In this document: positions 1-6,087 of the stretch, piece after piece
How positions within the stretch are numbered: position 1 is the first letter of the stretch
Layout of the letters: the number at the start of each line of letters is the position of its first letter
DNA from: Bacteroidota bacterium
Lineage (GTDB): Bacteria > Bacteroidota > Bacteroidia > Chitinophagales > Chitinophagaceae
Reading direction: 5' to 3'
DNA: 6,087 bases
Assembly (NCBI GenBank): GCA_947457085.1
Contig: CANGUS010000116.1
Coordinates: 1-6,087 of the forward strand
Program-made: the position numbers and the translations under genes
The notes under the pieces: generated by a model
The model's database searches: none
What the model was told of the DNA's origin: nothing
What the model saw: only the letters and a program-made list of their open reading frames with translations

Positions 1-248
1 ATCAACCAATCTTCATTTGCATTGTTTGTATTATTGCTATATCCATTCATATAGGCACAATTGCCTGTGTAACCTGTAGTTGAGCATTTCCAAGAATCGG
101 TGCCGGTTACACTGTATTTTGTCCAGGTAGATGGTACTGCATTGATACAGGTTGAAAAATCTTCATTTAATGAAGTCACTTGTGCATTCAAATTCATAGC
201 ACACACACATAAAATTAAAGTCACATAAAGCAAAATCTCTTTTCTCAT
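1..248 (-). CDS. Secreted protein, N-terminal part (choice-of-anchor J-like), truncated by window edge
   Basis: Reading the minus strand from the ATG at 248-246 gives 82 open codons that continue past base 1, so the C-terminus is outside the window. Residues 1-22 are a signal peptide: a charged start (MRKE), a hydrophobic core around residues 5-17, then NLNA^QV, the Ala-Gln cleavage context common in Bacteroidota. The mature part has FSTC, then a Trp/Tyr-rich stretch (TWTKYSVTGTDSWKC) and NEDWL. In Bacteroidota, this pattern of an 'E.F..C...P..W....' opening, a TG/SG-rich middle and NEDWLI is typical of the N-terminal beta-sandwich called choice-of-anchor J or a relative, found in exported adhesins and hydrolases that often end in a T9SS sorting domain. 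Cysteines 34, 55 and 64 could form disulfides outside the cytoplasm. The catalytic or binding function would lie in the unseen part. The family call comes from recalled pattern only. Confidence 0.75.
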   Translation of the reverse strand, partial: MRKEILLYVTLILCVCAMNLNAQVTSLNEDFSTCINAVPSTWTKYSVTGTDSWKCSTTGYTGNCAYMNGYSNNTNNANEDWL

Positions 249-318
249 GCCTCAAATGTATAAGAAATTATGGTATTAATGAATTATATAATTGAAAATG
301 AATTACTTAAGAATATAA

Positions 319-1188
319 TTATTCTATCCCATCAAAAACCAATTCACTGTTCATTTTTTCATTATCTAATTCTCCCTCCCATCTAGCAATAACAGCACTT
401 GCCAAACAGTTTCCTAAAACATTGACACTGGTTCGAGCCATATCCATCAAGGCATCTATCCCTAAAATGATATATAAAGGCCATTCATTTAAACCAAAAG
501 AAGCAATGGTACCTAGTAAAATAACAAAAGAAGCACGGGGTACACCGGCAACTCCTTTGGATGTAATCATCAAGGTAAACACCATAAACAATTGTTGTCC
601 AATTGATAAATCAATATTACAAGCTTGTGCCACAAAAATACTGGCTAAAGATAGATATAAAGTAGTTCCATCTAAGTTAAAACTATATCCTAAGGGCATA
701 ACAAAAGAAACAATTTTTCGAGGCACCCCAAATTTTTCCATGTTGCGCATCGCTTTAGGTAAAGCACTCTCTGAGCTAGCGGTTGCAAATGCTAATGTTA
801 CAGGTTCAGACAAAGCCTTGAATAGATTTTTAATATTAAGTTTGGTAAAAATAGCAATGGGCAATAAAACAATCAATATAAATGCAATTAAAGCTCCATA
901 TAAAGTCAGTACTAAATAAATGCCATTTTGCAACACCCCAATACCTAATTTTCCTACCGTATATGCGATGGCACCTCCAACACCCAATGGGGCAAAATAC
1001 ATGACAATATTGGTGAATTTAAACATCGTTTCTGCTAAGCTTTCTGAGAATTCCAACATGGGCTTCTTCAATTTTTCTGTCAGCATAGCCAATGCAATCC
1101 CAAAAATGATGCTAAAAATTACCACTTGTAAAACCTGACCTTCAACGATCGATTTGGCAATATTATCCGGGAAAATATGTAAAATCAT
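319..1188 (-). CDS. DAACS symporter, C-terminal fragment (289 aa) with complete transport core
   Basis: The first ATG of this open frame lies only three bases (GAT) after the premature stop, so translation could restart by coupling. Helices 4-6 lie at about residues 18-38, 56-80 and 88-114. HP1 carries the serine-rich tip TASSES at 136-141. Helix 7 has the NLDGT motif at 171-175, the counterpart of NMDGT in GltPh and the form I recall in DctA. HP2 has SKGVAGVPRAS at 210-220. Helix 8 has D245, D249, R252, N256 and N260. R252 matches the arginine that binds the acidic side chain in GltPh, which argues for an acidic amino acid or dicarboxylate substrate. N260 replaces the sodium-site aspartate D405 of GltPh, as in many bacterial homologues thought to be proton-coupled. 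The protein ends in a short acidic tail. Whether this half is made or functional without the first three helices is unknown. Confidence 0.7.
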   Translation of the reverse strand: MILHIFPDNIAKSIVEGQVLQVVIFSIIFGIALAMLTEKLKKPMLEFSESLAETMFKFTNIVMYFAPLGVGGAIAYTVGKLGIGVLQNGIYLVLTLYGALIAFILIVLLPIAIFTKLNIKNLFKALSEPVTLAFATASSESALPKAMRNMEKFGVPRKIVSFVMPLGYSFNLDGTTLYLSLASIFVAQACNIDLSIGQQLFMVFTLMITSKGVAGVPRASFVILLGTIASFGLNEWPLYIILGIDALMDMARTSVNVLGNCLASAVIARWEGELDNEKMNSELVFDGIE

Positions 1189-1191
1189 ATC

Positions 1192-1704
1192 TTACCAAGT
1201 TTGTTGTGCCGGTTTTTGCAATGCTTCACCCATATCTGTAGGTTCAGCAATGCCACTTCCTGCTTTGGTAAAATTGATGGCTAACAACCCAATAAATAGG
1301 GCAAACGTAGTTGCAAAATAAAAATAAAGTATTGATTTCCAAGCAATTCGACCTACTTGCTTCAAGTTAGAATGACCAGCAATACCCACCACCAAAGTAG
1401 CAAATATCAATGGCGCTATAATGGTTTTGATGAGTTTCAAGAAAACTTTACTCAATACATCTAGTTTTACAGCAACTTGAGGAAAGTCATAACCAATTAC
1501 GATTCCTATCAGCATAGAAATCAAAATCCAGGTAGGTAAACTTTTCTTTACCCAGCCATAATAACTTAAAAAAAGTACGGACAATATTCTAAGAAAAAAT
1601 AATCCGTCTTCCGAAATTGGCAAGTATTGGATACTTAATAAATGTATACCTACAACAACAGTAGAAAAAAGTAAGATAAAAAGCGTGAGCATTTTGTTTT
1701 TCAT
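1192..1704 (-). CDS. DAACS symporter, N-terminal fragment (170 aa, ends at premature TAA)
   Basis: This fragment carries the first part of the transporter. Residues 5-24 and 34-50 are two hydrophobic segments that precede the canonical fold and are absent from archaeal GltPh. I recall the same extension in a Bacteroidota/Acidobacteria subfamily. Canonical helix 1 lies at about 54-72 (SLPTWILISMLIGIVIGYDF), helix 2 at about 82-110 with the conserved KLIKTIIAPLIFATLVVG signature, and helix 3 at about 118-145. The fragment then ends in a soluble loop rich in Gly, Pro and Gln. The start chosen is the ATG at 1704-1702 (MKNKM). An ATG four codons later is also possible and would not change the membrane segments. 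On its own the fragment lacks every substrate-binding element (HP1, helix 7, HP2 and helix 8), so it cannot transport alone. Confidence 0.7.
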   Translation of the reverse strand: MKNKMLTLFILLFSTVVVGIHLLSIQYLPISEDGLFFLRILSVLFLSYYGWVKKSLPTWILISMLIGIVIGYDFPQVAVKLDVLSKVFLKLIKTIIAPLIFATLVVGIAGHSNLKQVGRIAWKSILYFYFATTFALFIGLLAINFTKAGSGIAEPTDMGEALQKPAQQTW

Positions 1705-1807
1705 CCGCTAAAAATAGAATAATAATTTGAAATTTTGAGTTTGAATCTATTTCTATACTTATCTTAGACAAATATTTAGCATACAATTTTATTCATTTTA
1801 TTTAAAT

Positions 1808-1839
1808 TTTGTTGCAAATTGAGGGATTGTATAGTTTAG
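1808..1839 (+). promoter_or_regulatory. Possible Bacteroidota-type promoter for the propeller gene
   Basis: TTTG at 1808-1811 is followed after 20 bases by TAGTTTAG at 1832-1839. This matches the Bacteroidota -33 (TTTG) and -7 (TAnnTTTG) elements with one mismatch in the latter. Transcription would start near 1845, giving a leader of roughly 20 bases before the ATG at 1867. The DNA is AT-rich, so chance matches are likely. I found no comparably spaced pair for the divergent symporter on the other strand. Confidence 0.3.
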
Positions 1840-1866
1840 GCTAAATCGAAATGATGGTTAAAAAAA

Positions 1867-4290
1867 ATGACAATTAATAAGATAATGCATTTAAAATTCA
1901 ATGGTAATGCTTGTTTGCTGCATTTTTTTGTAGTGCTCTTTTTATTTGTATGCCCCATTCATTCATTCGCTAAAAACAAATCAAGCGCACTATTTTGGGG
2001 CACACCGATGCAACATGGGAACTCTACTTACAATGCAAGCAAAATGACCCACACTTTTTTCATCAATGAAAATAAAGGTTGGGCCGTAGGAAATGAAGGT
2101 ACCATTTTAAATACACTCAATGGAGGAAAAACATGGTCAACACAAATTTCTAATACATTCGAAAATTTAGCTGCGGTTCACTTTATATCTCCTAATGATG
2201 GATGGATAGTGGGCTCGAATGGTATTATCTTACATACTCTAAATGGTGGAGAAACATGGATGATACAAAGTCAACTTGTGTTTTTGGATCTTTGGTCTAT
2301 ATACTTTAGCAATGCATTATCTGGTTGGATAGTGGGCAGCAATGGAAGAATTCTACATACTATGGATGGAGGTAAATCATGGGATATTCAAAATTCATCT
2401 TCTACACAAAATTTGCATAGTGTTTTTTTTACTTCTGAGCTAAGTGGATTTGCTGTAGGTTTTGCTGGTACTATTTTACACACACAAGATGGAGGAAAAA
2501 CATGGCTATCTCAAAATTCGAATTGCAGAGAATTATTGCATTCAGTTTATTTTATCAATAGGTATGAAGGATATATTGTAGGCAACAATGGAATGATTTT
2601 AAATACTAAAAATGCAGGCCTAACCTGGACTAAACAACCATCCAACACTGCTGTTTTTTTACATGCTGTTTTTTTTACTTCCACTAAAAATGGGTATTGC
2701 GTTGGTACCTCTGGAACCATATTAACTACCCAAGATGCCGGAGAAAATTGGACTCCACAAAACAGTAATACCACTCAAAATTTATGCGCAATCTTTTTTT
2801 CCTCTCCACAAAAAGGATGGATTGTAAGCGACTATGGCCCTATTTTAGCTACTGTCAATGCCGGTCAAAATTGGACAGAGCAATCCCAAAATTCCTATGC
2901 TGGATTAAACGATTTATTTTTCATCAATGGGAAAAAAGGTTGGGCAATTGGTGAACAGGGTATGTTATTGAATACCGAAAATGGAGGGAATACATGGGAC
3001 ATCAAACCCCTCGGTTCGCATTTAGATTTAAATGCCATGCAGTTTATCAGCCCTACCCAAGCAATTGTTGTAGGAGATAGTGGCGTTGTTTATTCCACTC
3101 AAAATGGAGGAGAAAATTGGTATGCTCAAAAATCAAATACGAAAAAAAATATTCATTCGGTTTGTTTTAATACCTCATCACAGGGCATTCTCGTAGGAGA
3201 CAAAGGACTCCTATCTATAACAAACAATGGGGGAAATTCCTGGAGTTCAATTGAAAGCAATACCACCCATAATTTACGCTCTGTCTTTTTCAATAAAAAT
3301 AAAATGGGATGGATCGTGGGCGATAACGGCACTATTTTATTTTCAAAGAATGGAGGAGTTAATTGGACTATGCAAACTTCCAGAACGACAAAAAATTTAC
3401 GCAGTGTGTATTTTACTTCTGAAAAAATAGGTTTTGCTGTGGGCGACAATGGATTGTTGTTATCTACAAAAGACGGTGGTTTGCATTGGTATAAAAGACA
3501 ATTAATTGAAAATGAAACCCTCCATTCAATTTATTTTTCTTCTCCAAAAAAAGGAATCATTGTAGGCGACAATGGAACTATTTTTTCATCCACCAATGAA
3601 GGTAAATCATGGGAAAAAGAAGCTTCAGGAACCAATCAATCATTACGCAACGTTTTTATTTTACATGATACCTTGGCATGGGCTAGCGGCGAAAATGGCA
3701 CCTTGATTTTGTATAATAACATGCAACCTTTATACAATATCATCCCTGATTTTATCATTGAAAAAGAAAATACCATGGATATGATATCCTGGAAAAGTGA
3801 ATTTGAAAAAAATAATAAATGCTTTAACCTAGAACGTGGAAAAGACAGCATACGTTTTGAACCAATTAAAAGCATAGTATCTAAAGCAAAAAATGGCAAT
3901 AGCAATGTGCCAATCGACTATACCTTAATTGATGAAAAACCGATGGAAGGAATCAATTATTATCGCTTAACGCAAACTGATTTGGATGGACGGACTGCTA
4001 TTTCAAGCCCAATAAAATCAATCTATTGGGAGCCTCATGTTTCCAAAATTGTAGTCAACTACGATCCATCTAATTATGAAATTGAAATCCTCTACGACAT
4101 AAAATTGAACAGTGTCCTCAACATTAAATTATTGGATGAAAGTGGACGTATCATGAAAGAATCTACCACCATAGCCAATAATGGTGCCAATGTTCAAAAG
4201 ATGGATATCACTTTAGAAAATGAAGGTGAATACAAATTGGAAGTACGAATAGACAATGATTTAATTACCAGTAAAGGAATAAAAAAATAA
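1867..4290 (+). CDS. Secreted protein with 14 Ycf48/BNR-like propeller repeats and divergent T9SS-like C-terminal domain
   Basis: Residues 1-35 are a signal peptide: a long hydrophobic core at about 17-30 and SFA^K as a likely cleavage site. An ATG at codon 7 is an alternative start that would still leave a full signal peptide. Residues 59-591 hold 13 complete repeats, and a 14th decays by about 619. The unit reads roughly NL.SV.F.....GW.VG..GTIL.T.DGG.TW..Q.S.T, the pattern of Ycf48-like and BNR/sialidase-type beta-propeller blades. Residues 622-720 form a linker module with SW, NLERGKDS and YYRLTQTDLDG, seen just before sorting domains in many Bacteroidota exported proteins. Residues 725-807 resemble a T9SS type A sorting domain (LLDESGRIM, then GEYKLEVRI and a Lys-rich end) but lack the usual YPNP. 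I infer a secreted or surface-anchored scaffold or binding protein. Ycf48 itself assembles photosystem II, a role that cannot apply here. No catalytic residues are recognisable. The gene stands alone, divergent from the symporter and convergent with miaB. Confidence 0.8.
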   Translation: MTINKIMHLKFNGNACLLHFFVVLFLFVCPIHSFAKNKSSALFWGTPMQHGNSTYNASKMTHTFFINENKGWAVGNEGTILNTLNGGKTWSTQISNTFENLAAVHFISPNDGWIVGSNGIILHTLNGGETWMIQSQLVFLDLWSIYFSNALSGWIVGSNGRILHTMDGGKSWDIQNSSSTQNLHSVFFTSELSGFAVGFAGTILHTQDGGKTWLSQNSNCRELLHSVYFINRYEGYIVGNNGMILNTKNAGLTWTKQPSNTAVFLHAVFFTSTKNGYCVGTSGTILTTQDAGENWTPQNSNTTQNLCAIFFSSPQKGWIVSDYGPILATVNAGQNWTEQSQNSYAGLNDLFFINGKKGWAIGEQGMLLNTENGGNTWDIKPLGSHLDLNAMQFISPTQAIVVGDSGVVYSTQNGGENWYAQKSNTKKNIHSVCFNTSSQGILVGDKGLLSITNNGGNSWSSIESNTTHNLRSVFFNKNKMGWIVGDNGTILFSKNGGVNWTMQTSRTTKNLRSVYFTSEKIGFAVGDNGLLLSTKDGGLHWYKRQLIENETLHSIYFSSPKKGIIVGDNGTIFSSTNEGKSWEKEASGTNQSLRNVFILHDTLAWASGENGTLILYNNMQPLYNIIPDFIIEKENTMDMISWKSEFEKNNKCFNLERGKDSIRFEPIKSIVSKAKNGNSNVPIDYTLIDEKPMEGINYYRLTQTDLDGRTAISSPIKSIYWEPHVSKIVVNYDPSNYEIEILYDIKLNSVLNIKLLDESGRIMKESTTIANNGANVQKMDITLENEGEYKLEVRIDNDLITSKGIKK
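2041..3723 (+). repeat. Coding tandem repeat: 14 units of 123 bp (41 aa)
   Basis: The glycine of the GW.VG motif, or its substitute, falls at residues 71, 112, 153, 194, 235, 276, 317, 358, 399, 440, 481, 522, 563 and 604, exactly 41 apart each time. No unit has an insertion or deletion. Unit 9 replaces GW with AI (QAIVVG), unit 7 has VS for VG, and unit 14 loses the GG.(T/S/N)W end. Units 9-13 share VGD.G, whereas units 1-8 carry other residues after VG, so the array has two sequence blocks. The DNA copies have diverged well beyond identity, so this is an old protein repeat and not a recent expansion. Confidence 0.9.
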
Positions 4291-4300
4291 TCTATTCCTT
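4274..4300 (+). terminator. Weak stem-loop at the end of the propeller gene
   Basis: AAGGAATA (4274-4281) and TATTCCTT (4293-4300) form a perfect 8-bp inverted repeat with an 11-base loop. The stem spans the last codons and the stop codon of the propeller gene, and GTATTTTGG follows. It has only two G:C pairs and a short T-run, so it would be a poor intrinsic terminator. It is the only hairpin I see between the two convergent genes, whose coding ends are 39 bp apart. Confidence 0.3.
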
Positions 4301-4329
4301 GTATTTTGGATATTTCTGTTGCGAAACCA

Positions 4330-5736
4330 CTACTCTACGATTTCTCCTATCAAAGTTCCTGAAGTACATGAAACAATTTTCACCATCACATAATCACATT
4401 TTTGGGCATTGCCTTTCGGGAAAATCACCATTTTATTTTTATCGGTTCGCCCACACATTTCATTTTCATTTTTCTTAGAAGGCCCTTCAACCAATACCTC
4501 AAATGTTCTGCCTACATCGGCTAAATTACTTTGATGGCTGAAACCTCGGTGCAATTCAATGACTTCACTCAATCGACGACTTTTAATTTCCTCTATCACG
4601 TCATCTTCATATCGGCGAGCAGCCAAAGTTCCCGGGCGCTCACTGTATGAATACATATATGCCAAATCAAATTTACATTCCTTCATTAAATCTAAGGTTT
4701 CTTGATGGTCTTCCTCTGTTTCGGTGCAAAAACCAATGATTAAATCGGTACTTAAACCACAATCAGGAATTATTTCGTGAATGCGTTTTACTTTATGCAA
4801 ATACCATTCTTTGGTGTAATTTCTATTCATCAATTGCAAAATACGTGTACTACCGCTTTGCACAGGCAAATGAATATAGTTACAAATATTATTATATTTT
4901 GCGATGGTATACATTACATCATCCGTGATATCTTTAGGATGCGAGGTGCTAAAACGAACCCGTAACTTAGGATCAATCAAGGCTACCCGTTCCATTAAAT
5001 TTGCAAACGTTACTACTTCTGTATTGTCGGCATTTTCCCATCGGTAACTGTCTACATTTTGACCCAATAAAGTCACTTCTTTATAACCATTTTCAAATAA
5101 TTCTCTGGCTTCCTGTACTATCGAATCGGCATCTCGGCTACGCTCTCTTCCCCTGGTAAAAGGTACCACACAAAAGCTACACATGTTGTTGCATCCTCGC
5201 ATGATGCTCACAAAACTCGATACGCCATTGCCATCCAAACGAACTGGATTTACATCGGCATAGGTTTCTTCGCGGCTCAACAATACATTCACCCCTTTTT
5301 GACCGCTTTCAGCTTCAGCAATCAAAGCAGGCAGGGTTCTGTATGCATCGGGGCCAATCACCATATCCACCAACTTCTCCTCTTCCAACAATTTATCTTT
5401 CAAACGCTCGGCCATGCAGCCCAAAACCCCTACTAATAAATGTTTATTGCGTTTTTTAAACCCTTTAAAATGCATCAATCTAAAACGCACCGTTTGCTCG
5501 GCTTTGTCTCTGATAGAGCAGGTATTGATTAAAATCAAATTCGCTTCATCTGGGTTTTTGGTAGCTCCATAGCCCACATCATGCAACAAAGAAGCTACAA
5601 TTTCGCTGTCATTAAAGTTCATGGCACAACCATAACTTTCAATATAAAATTTCTTGCTTGCTTTTATATTTATAGGCGATTCAAAGGCATTTCCCTGCAC
5701 TCGTTCATCAATTACTTTTGAAGTCAATTCTAGCAT
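4330..5736 (-). CDS. miaB: tRNA-2-methylthio-N6-dimethylallyladenosine synthase MiaB
   Basis: MiaB is a radical-SAM enzyme that adds a methylthio group to C2 of i6A at position 37 of tRNAs reading UNN codons, which steadies codon-anticodon pairing. All three domains are present. The N-terminal MTTase domain spans about 29-145, and its three auxiliary-cluster cysteines are C37 (ESYGCAMN), C73 (NTCSIRDKAEQ) and C107 (GVLGCMAERL). The radical-SAM domain spans about 172-400 with C182, C186 and C189 in RGCNNMCSFCVVPFTRGRERSR, followed by GQNVDSY, STSHP, HLPVQSGS and DLIIGFCTET. The TRAM domain, for RNA binding, spans about 403-466. At 468 residues it is a normal length for the family. The NTCSIRDKAEQ and FCVVPFTRG motifs favour MiaB over RimO or MtaB. 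The start is the ATG at 5736-5734, which leaves a short extension of about 28 residues before the MTTase domain. The stop is TAG. No sign of damage. Confidence 0.96.
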   Translation of the reverse strand: MLELTSKVIDERVQGNAFESPINIKASKKFYIESYGCAMNFNDSEIVASLLHDVGYGATKNPDEANLILINTCSIRDKAEQTVRFRLMHFKGFKKRNKHLLVGVLGCMAERLKDKLLEEEKLVDMVIGPDAYRTLPALIAEAESGQKGVNVLLSREETYADVNPVRLDGNGVSSFVSIMRGCNNMCSFCVVPFTRGRERSRDADSIVQEARELFENGYKEVTLLGQNVDSYRWENADNTEVVTFANLMERVALIDPKLRVRFSTSHPKDITDDVMYTIAKYNNICNYIHLPVQSGSTRILQLMNRNYTKEWYLHKVKRIHEIIPDCGLSTDLIIGFCTETEEDHQETLDLMKECKFDLAYMYSYSERPGTLAARRYEDDVIEEIKSRRLSEVIELHRGFSHQSNLADVGRTFEVLVEGPSKKNENEMCGRTDKNKMVIFPKGNAQKCDYVMVKIVSCTSGTLIGEIVE

Positions 5737-5755
5737 TTTTGTTATTTGTATTTTG

Positions 5756-5763
5756 CAAATATA
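5756..5763 (-). promoter_or_regulatory. Candidate -7 promoter element for miaB
   Basis: On the minus strand this reads TATATTTG, a perfect match to the Bacteroidota -7 consensus TAnnTTTG. It ends 19 bases before the miaB ATG, which would give a short leader of about 10-15 bases. No TTTG lies at the expected -33 position, so support rests on the -7 element and its placement. Confidence 0.45.
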
Positions 5764-5801
5764 GAGATTATCCCTTTTGAATTGACTATAATAATCACTT
5801 G

Positions 5802-5882
5802 GATTAAACTTTTAATCTGTGGGAGTAATTTTTGGTTTGAGCTGAGAAAAAATACTTTCTCTTCAATACTTGAAATGTCAAG
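5802..5882. repeat. Cluster of four short perfect inverted repeats in the miaB / zinc-ribbon intergenic region
   Basis: GATTAAA-CT-TTTAATC lies at 5802-5817, GAGAAA-6 nt-TTTCTC at 5844-5861, TTCAA-TAC-TTGAA at 5862-5874 and CTTGA-AATG-TCAAG at 5869-5882. The last two overlap, so only one could fold or be bound at a time, and they cover the possible -33 element of the rightward gene. They may be operator sites or a leader structure, or chance in AT-rich DNA. The rest of the 5737-6002 gap shows no gene or RNA that I can recognise. Confidence 0.35.
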
Positions 5883-5898
5883 AAATTAATTATTTTTG
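5870..5898 (+). promoter_or_regulatory. Possible promoter for the zinc-ribbon gene
   Basis: TATTTTTG at 5891-5898 matches TAnnTTTG exactly. A TTG at 5870-5872 lies 18 bases upstream, slightly closer than the usual spacing for the -33 element. Transcription would begin near 5905 and leave an untranslated leader of about 100 bases before the ATG at 6003. Confidence 0.35.
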
Positions 5899-6002
5899 AA
5901 AATGTTAAGCTCAATTACTCATGATAAAATATTCATATAGAGTATTGAAACGTTTAAAATAAATCGCTAAAAGAAATATATTACAATAAACAGAAATTAA
6001 AT

Positions 6003-6087
6003 ATGAATACTAACTGTCCAAAATGCAATAATAAAATAGACCATGGCATGAAATTTTGCCAAACATGTGGTTGCAAAATAGAAATTG
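6003..6087 (+). CDS. Zinc-ribbon protein, N-terminal part, truncated by window edge
   Basis: The ATG at 6003 opens a frame that stays open for 28 codons to the end of the window. It begins MNTNCPKCNNKI and continues with KFCQTCGCKIEI. The C5-P-K-C8 and C19-Q-T-C22-G knuckles, 10 residues apart, are a textbook zinc-ribbon (zinc_ribbon_2/DZR type) that binds one Zn2+ through four cysteines. In bacteria such ribbons usually sit at the extreme N-terminus of otherwise unrelated proteins, often ones with membrane segments, so the ribbon alone does not tell the function. The start is supported because the ribbon begins four residues after the Met. The gene diverges from miaB across 266 bp. Confidence 0.75.
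   Translation, partial: MNTNCPKCNNKIDHGMKFCQTCGCKIEI

Larger units (their letters stand above)
319..1704 (-). pseudogene. Dicarboxylate/amino acid:cation symporter (DAACS) interrupted by an in-frame TAA
   Basis: Read straight through, this is 461 codons plus a terminal TAA, the length expected of the extended DAACS subfamily (GltP/GltT/DctA relatives). These inner-membrane secondary transporters take up glutamate, aspartate or C4-dicarboxylates with H+ or Na+. The only defect is codon 171, TAA at 1194-1192, in ...QQTW-stop-D-MILHIFP.... From memory, close relatives have Gln here (WQD or WQE), so one C-to-T change (CAA to TAA) would explain it. The reading frame does not shift. The stop falls in the loop between the third canonical helix and helix 4, not inside a membrane segment. 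All later motifs are intact, so the lesion is recent, a sequencing error, or tolerated through reinitiation or readthrough. TAA terminates both this gene and the neighbouring 807-residue gene, so general recoding of TAA is excluded. Substrate specificity is inferred, not shown. Confidence 0.8.

Noticed and set aside
253..260. Perfect TAnnTTTG (TACATTTG, minus strand) before the gene starting at 248
   Set aside because: It ends only four bases from the ATG, so transcription would begin in or after the start codon, and there is no -33 partner.
282..293. AATTATATAATT palindrome between the symporter end and the left-edge gene
   Set aside because: It has no loop, no G:C pairs and no T-tract, so it is not a credible terminator. 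Such sites are expected in AT-rich DNA.
422..1138. Two open plus-strand frames (422-919 and 920-1138) opposite the symporter
   Set aside because: They are antisense shadows of the transporter with no family resemblance or start-site support, while the minus strand carries clear DAACS motifs.
1192..1194. Reassigned stop codon or selenocysteine/pyrrolysine as the explanation of the internal stop
   Set aside because: TAA is not a selenocysteine or pyrrolysine codon, and TAA serves as the normal terminator of the symporter itself and of the propeller gene.
2547..3449. Minus-strand frames at 2547-2774 and 3153-3449 with repeated PLSPT-like text
   Set aside because: The repetition mirrors the 123-bp coding repeat on the plus strand. 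These are shadows.
5902..5940. A 12-codon frame (MLSSITHDKIFI) in the leader of the zinc-ribbon gene, considered as a leader peptide
   Set aside because: It is very short, has no run of regulatory codons and no attenuator-like structure after it.
1..6087. Mobile element, CRISPR array, tRNA/rRNA gene or defence system
   Set aside because: I see no transposase, no spaced direct repeats outside the coding blades, no cloverleaf and no defence domains.

Overview
The window looks like a piece of a Bacteroidota chromosome. The DNA is AT-rich. Two genes encode secreted proteins of the type this phylum exports: one has an A^Q signal-peptidase site and an NEDWL motif, the other a 'YYRL.Q.D.DG' module and a C-terminal sorting-like domain. 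Some upstream regions carry the Bacteroidota promoter element TAnnTTTG. I cannot name a genus.

Layout, left to right. (1) 1-248, minus strand: the N-terminal 82 codons of a secreted protein that runs off the left edge. (2) 319-1704, minus: a full-length dicarboxylate/amino acid:cation symporter (DAACS, GltP/DctA-like) split by a single in-frame TAA at 1194-1192. All signature motifs are kept downstream of the stop. (3) 1705-1866: a divergent intergenic region with a possible promoter for the next gene. (4) 1867-4290, plus: an 807-residue secreted protein with 14 Ycf48/BNR-like propeller repeats at an exact 41-residue period, a linker module and a divergent type IX secretion (T9SS)-like C-terminal domain. 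(5) 4330-5736, minus: miaB, the radical-SAM tRNA methylthiotransferase, complete, convergent with gene 4 and separated from it by 39 bp. A weak stem-loop lies at the junction. (6) 5737-6002: a divergent intergenic region holding a good -7 element for miaB, four short inverted repeats and a possible rightward promoter. (7) 6003-6087, plus: the first 28 codons of a zinc-ribbon protein that runs off the right edge.

The genes do not form one pathway. They are a housekeeping tRNA-modification gene, a nutrient transporter and exported surface or secreted proteins. I see no mobile element, CRISPR array, RNA gene or defence locus. The two points most worth checking are the nonsense codon in an otherwise perfect transporter and the indel-free 14-repeat propeller protein, which fits two seven-bladed propellers in tandem.
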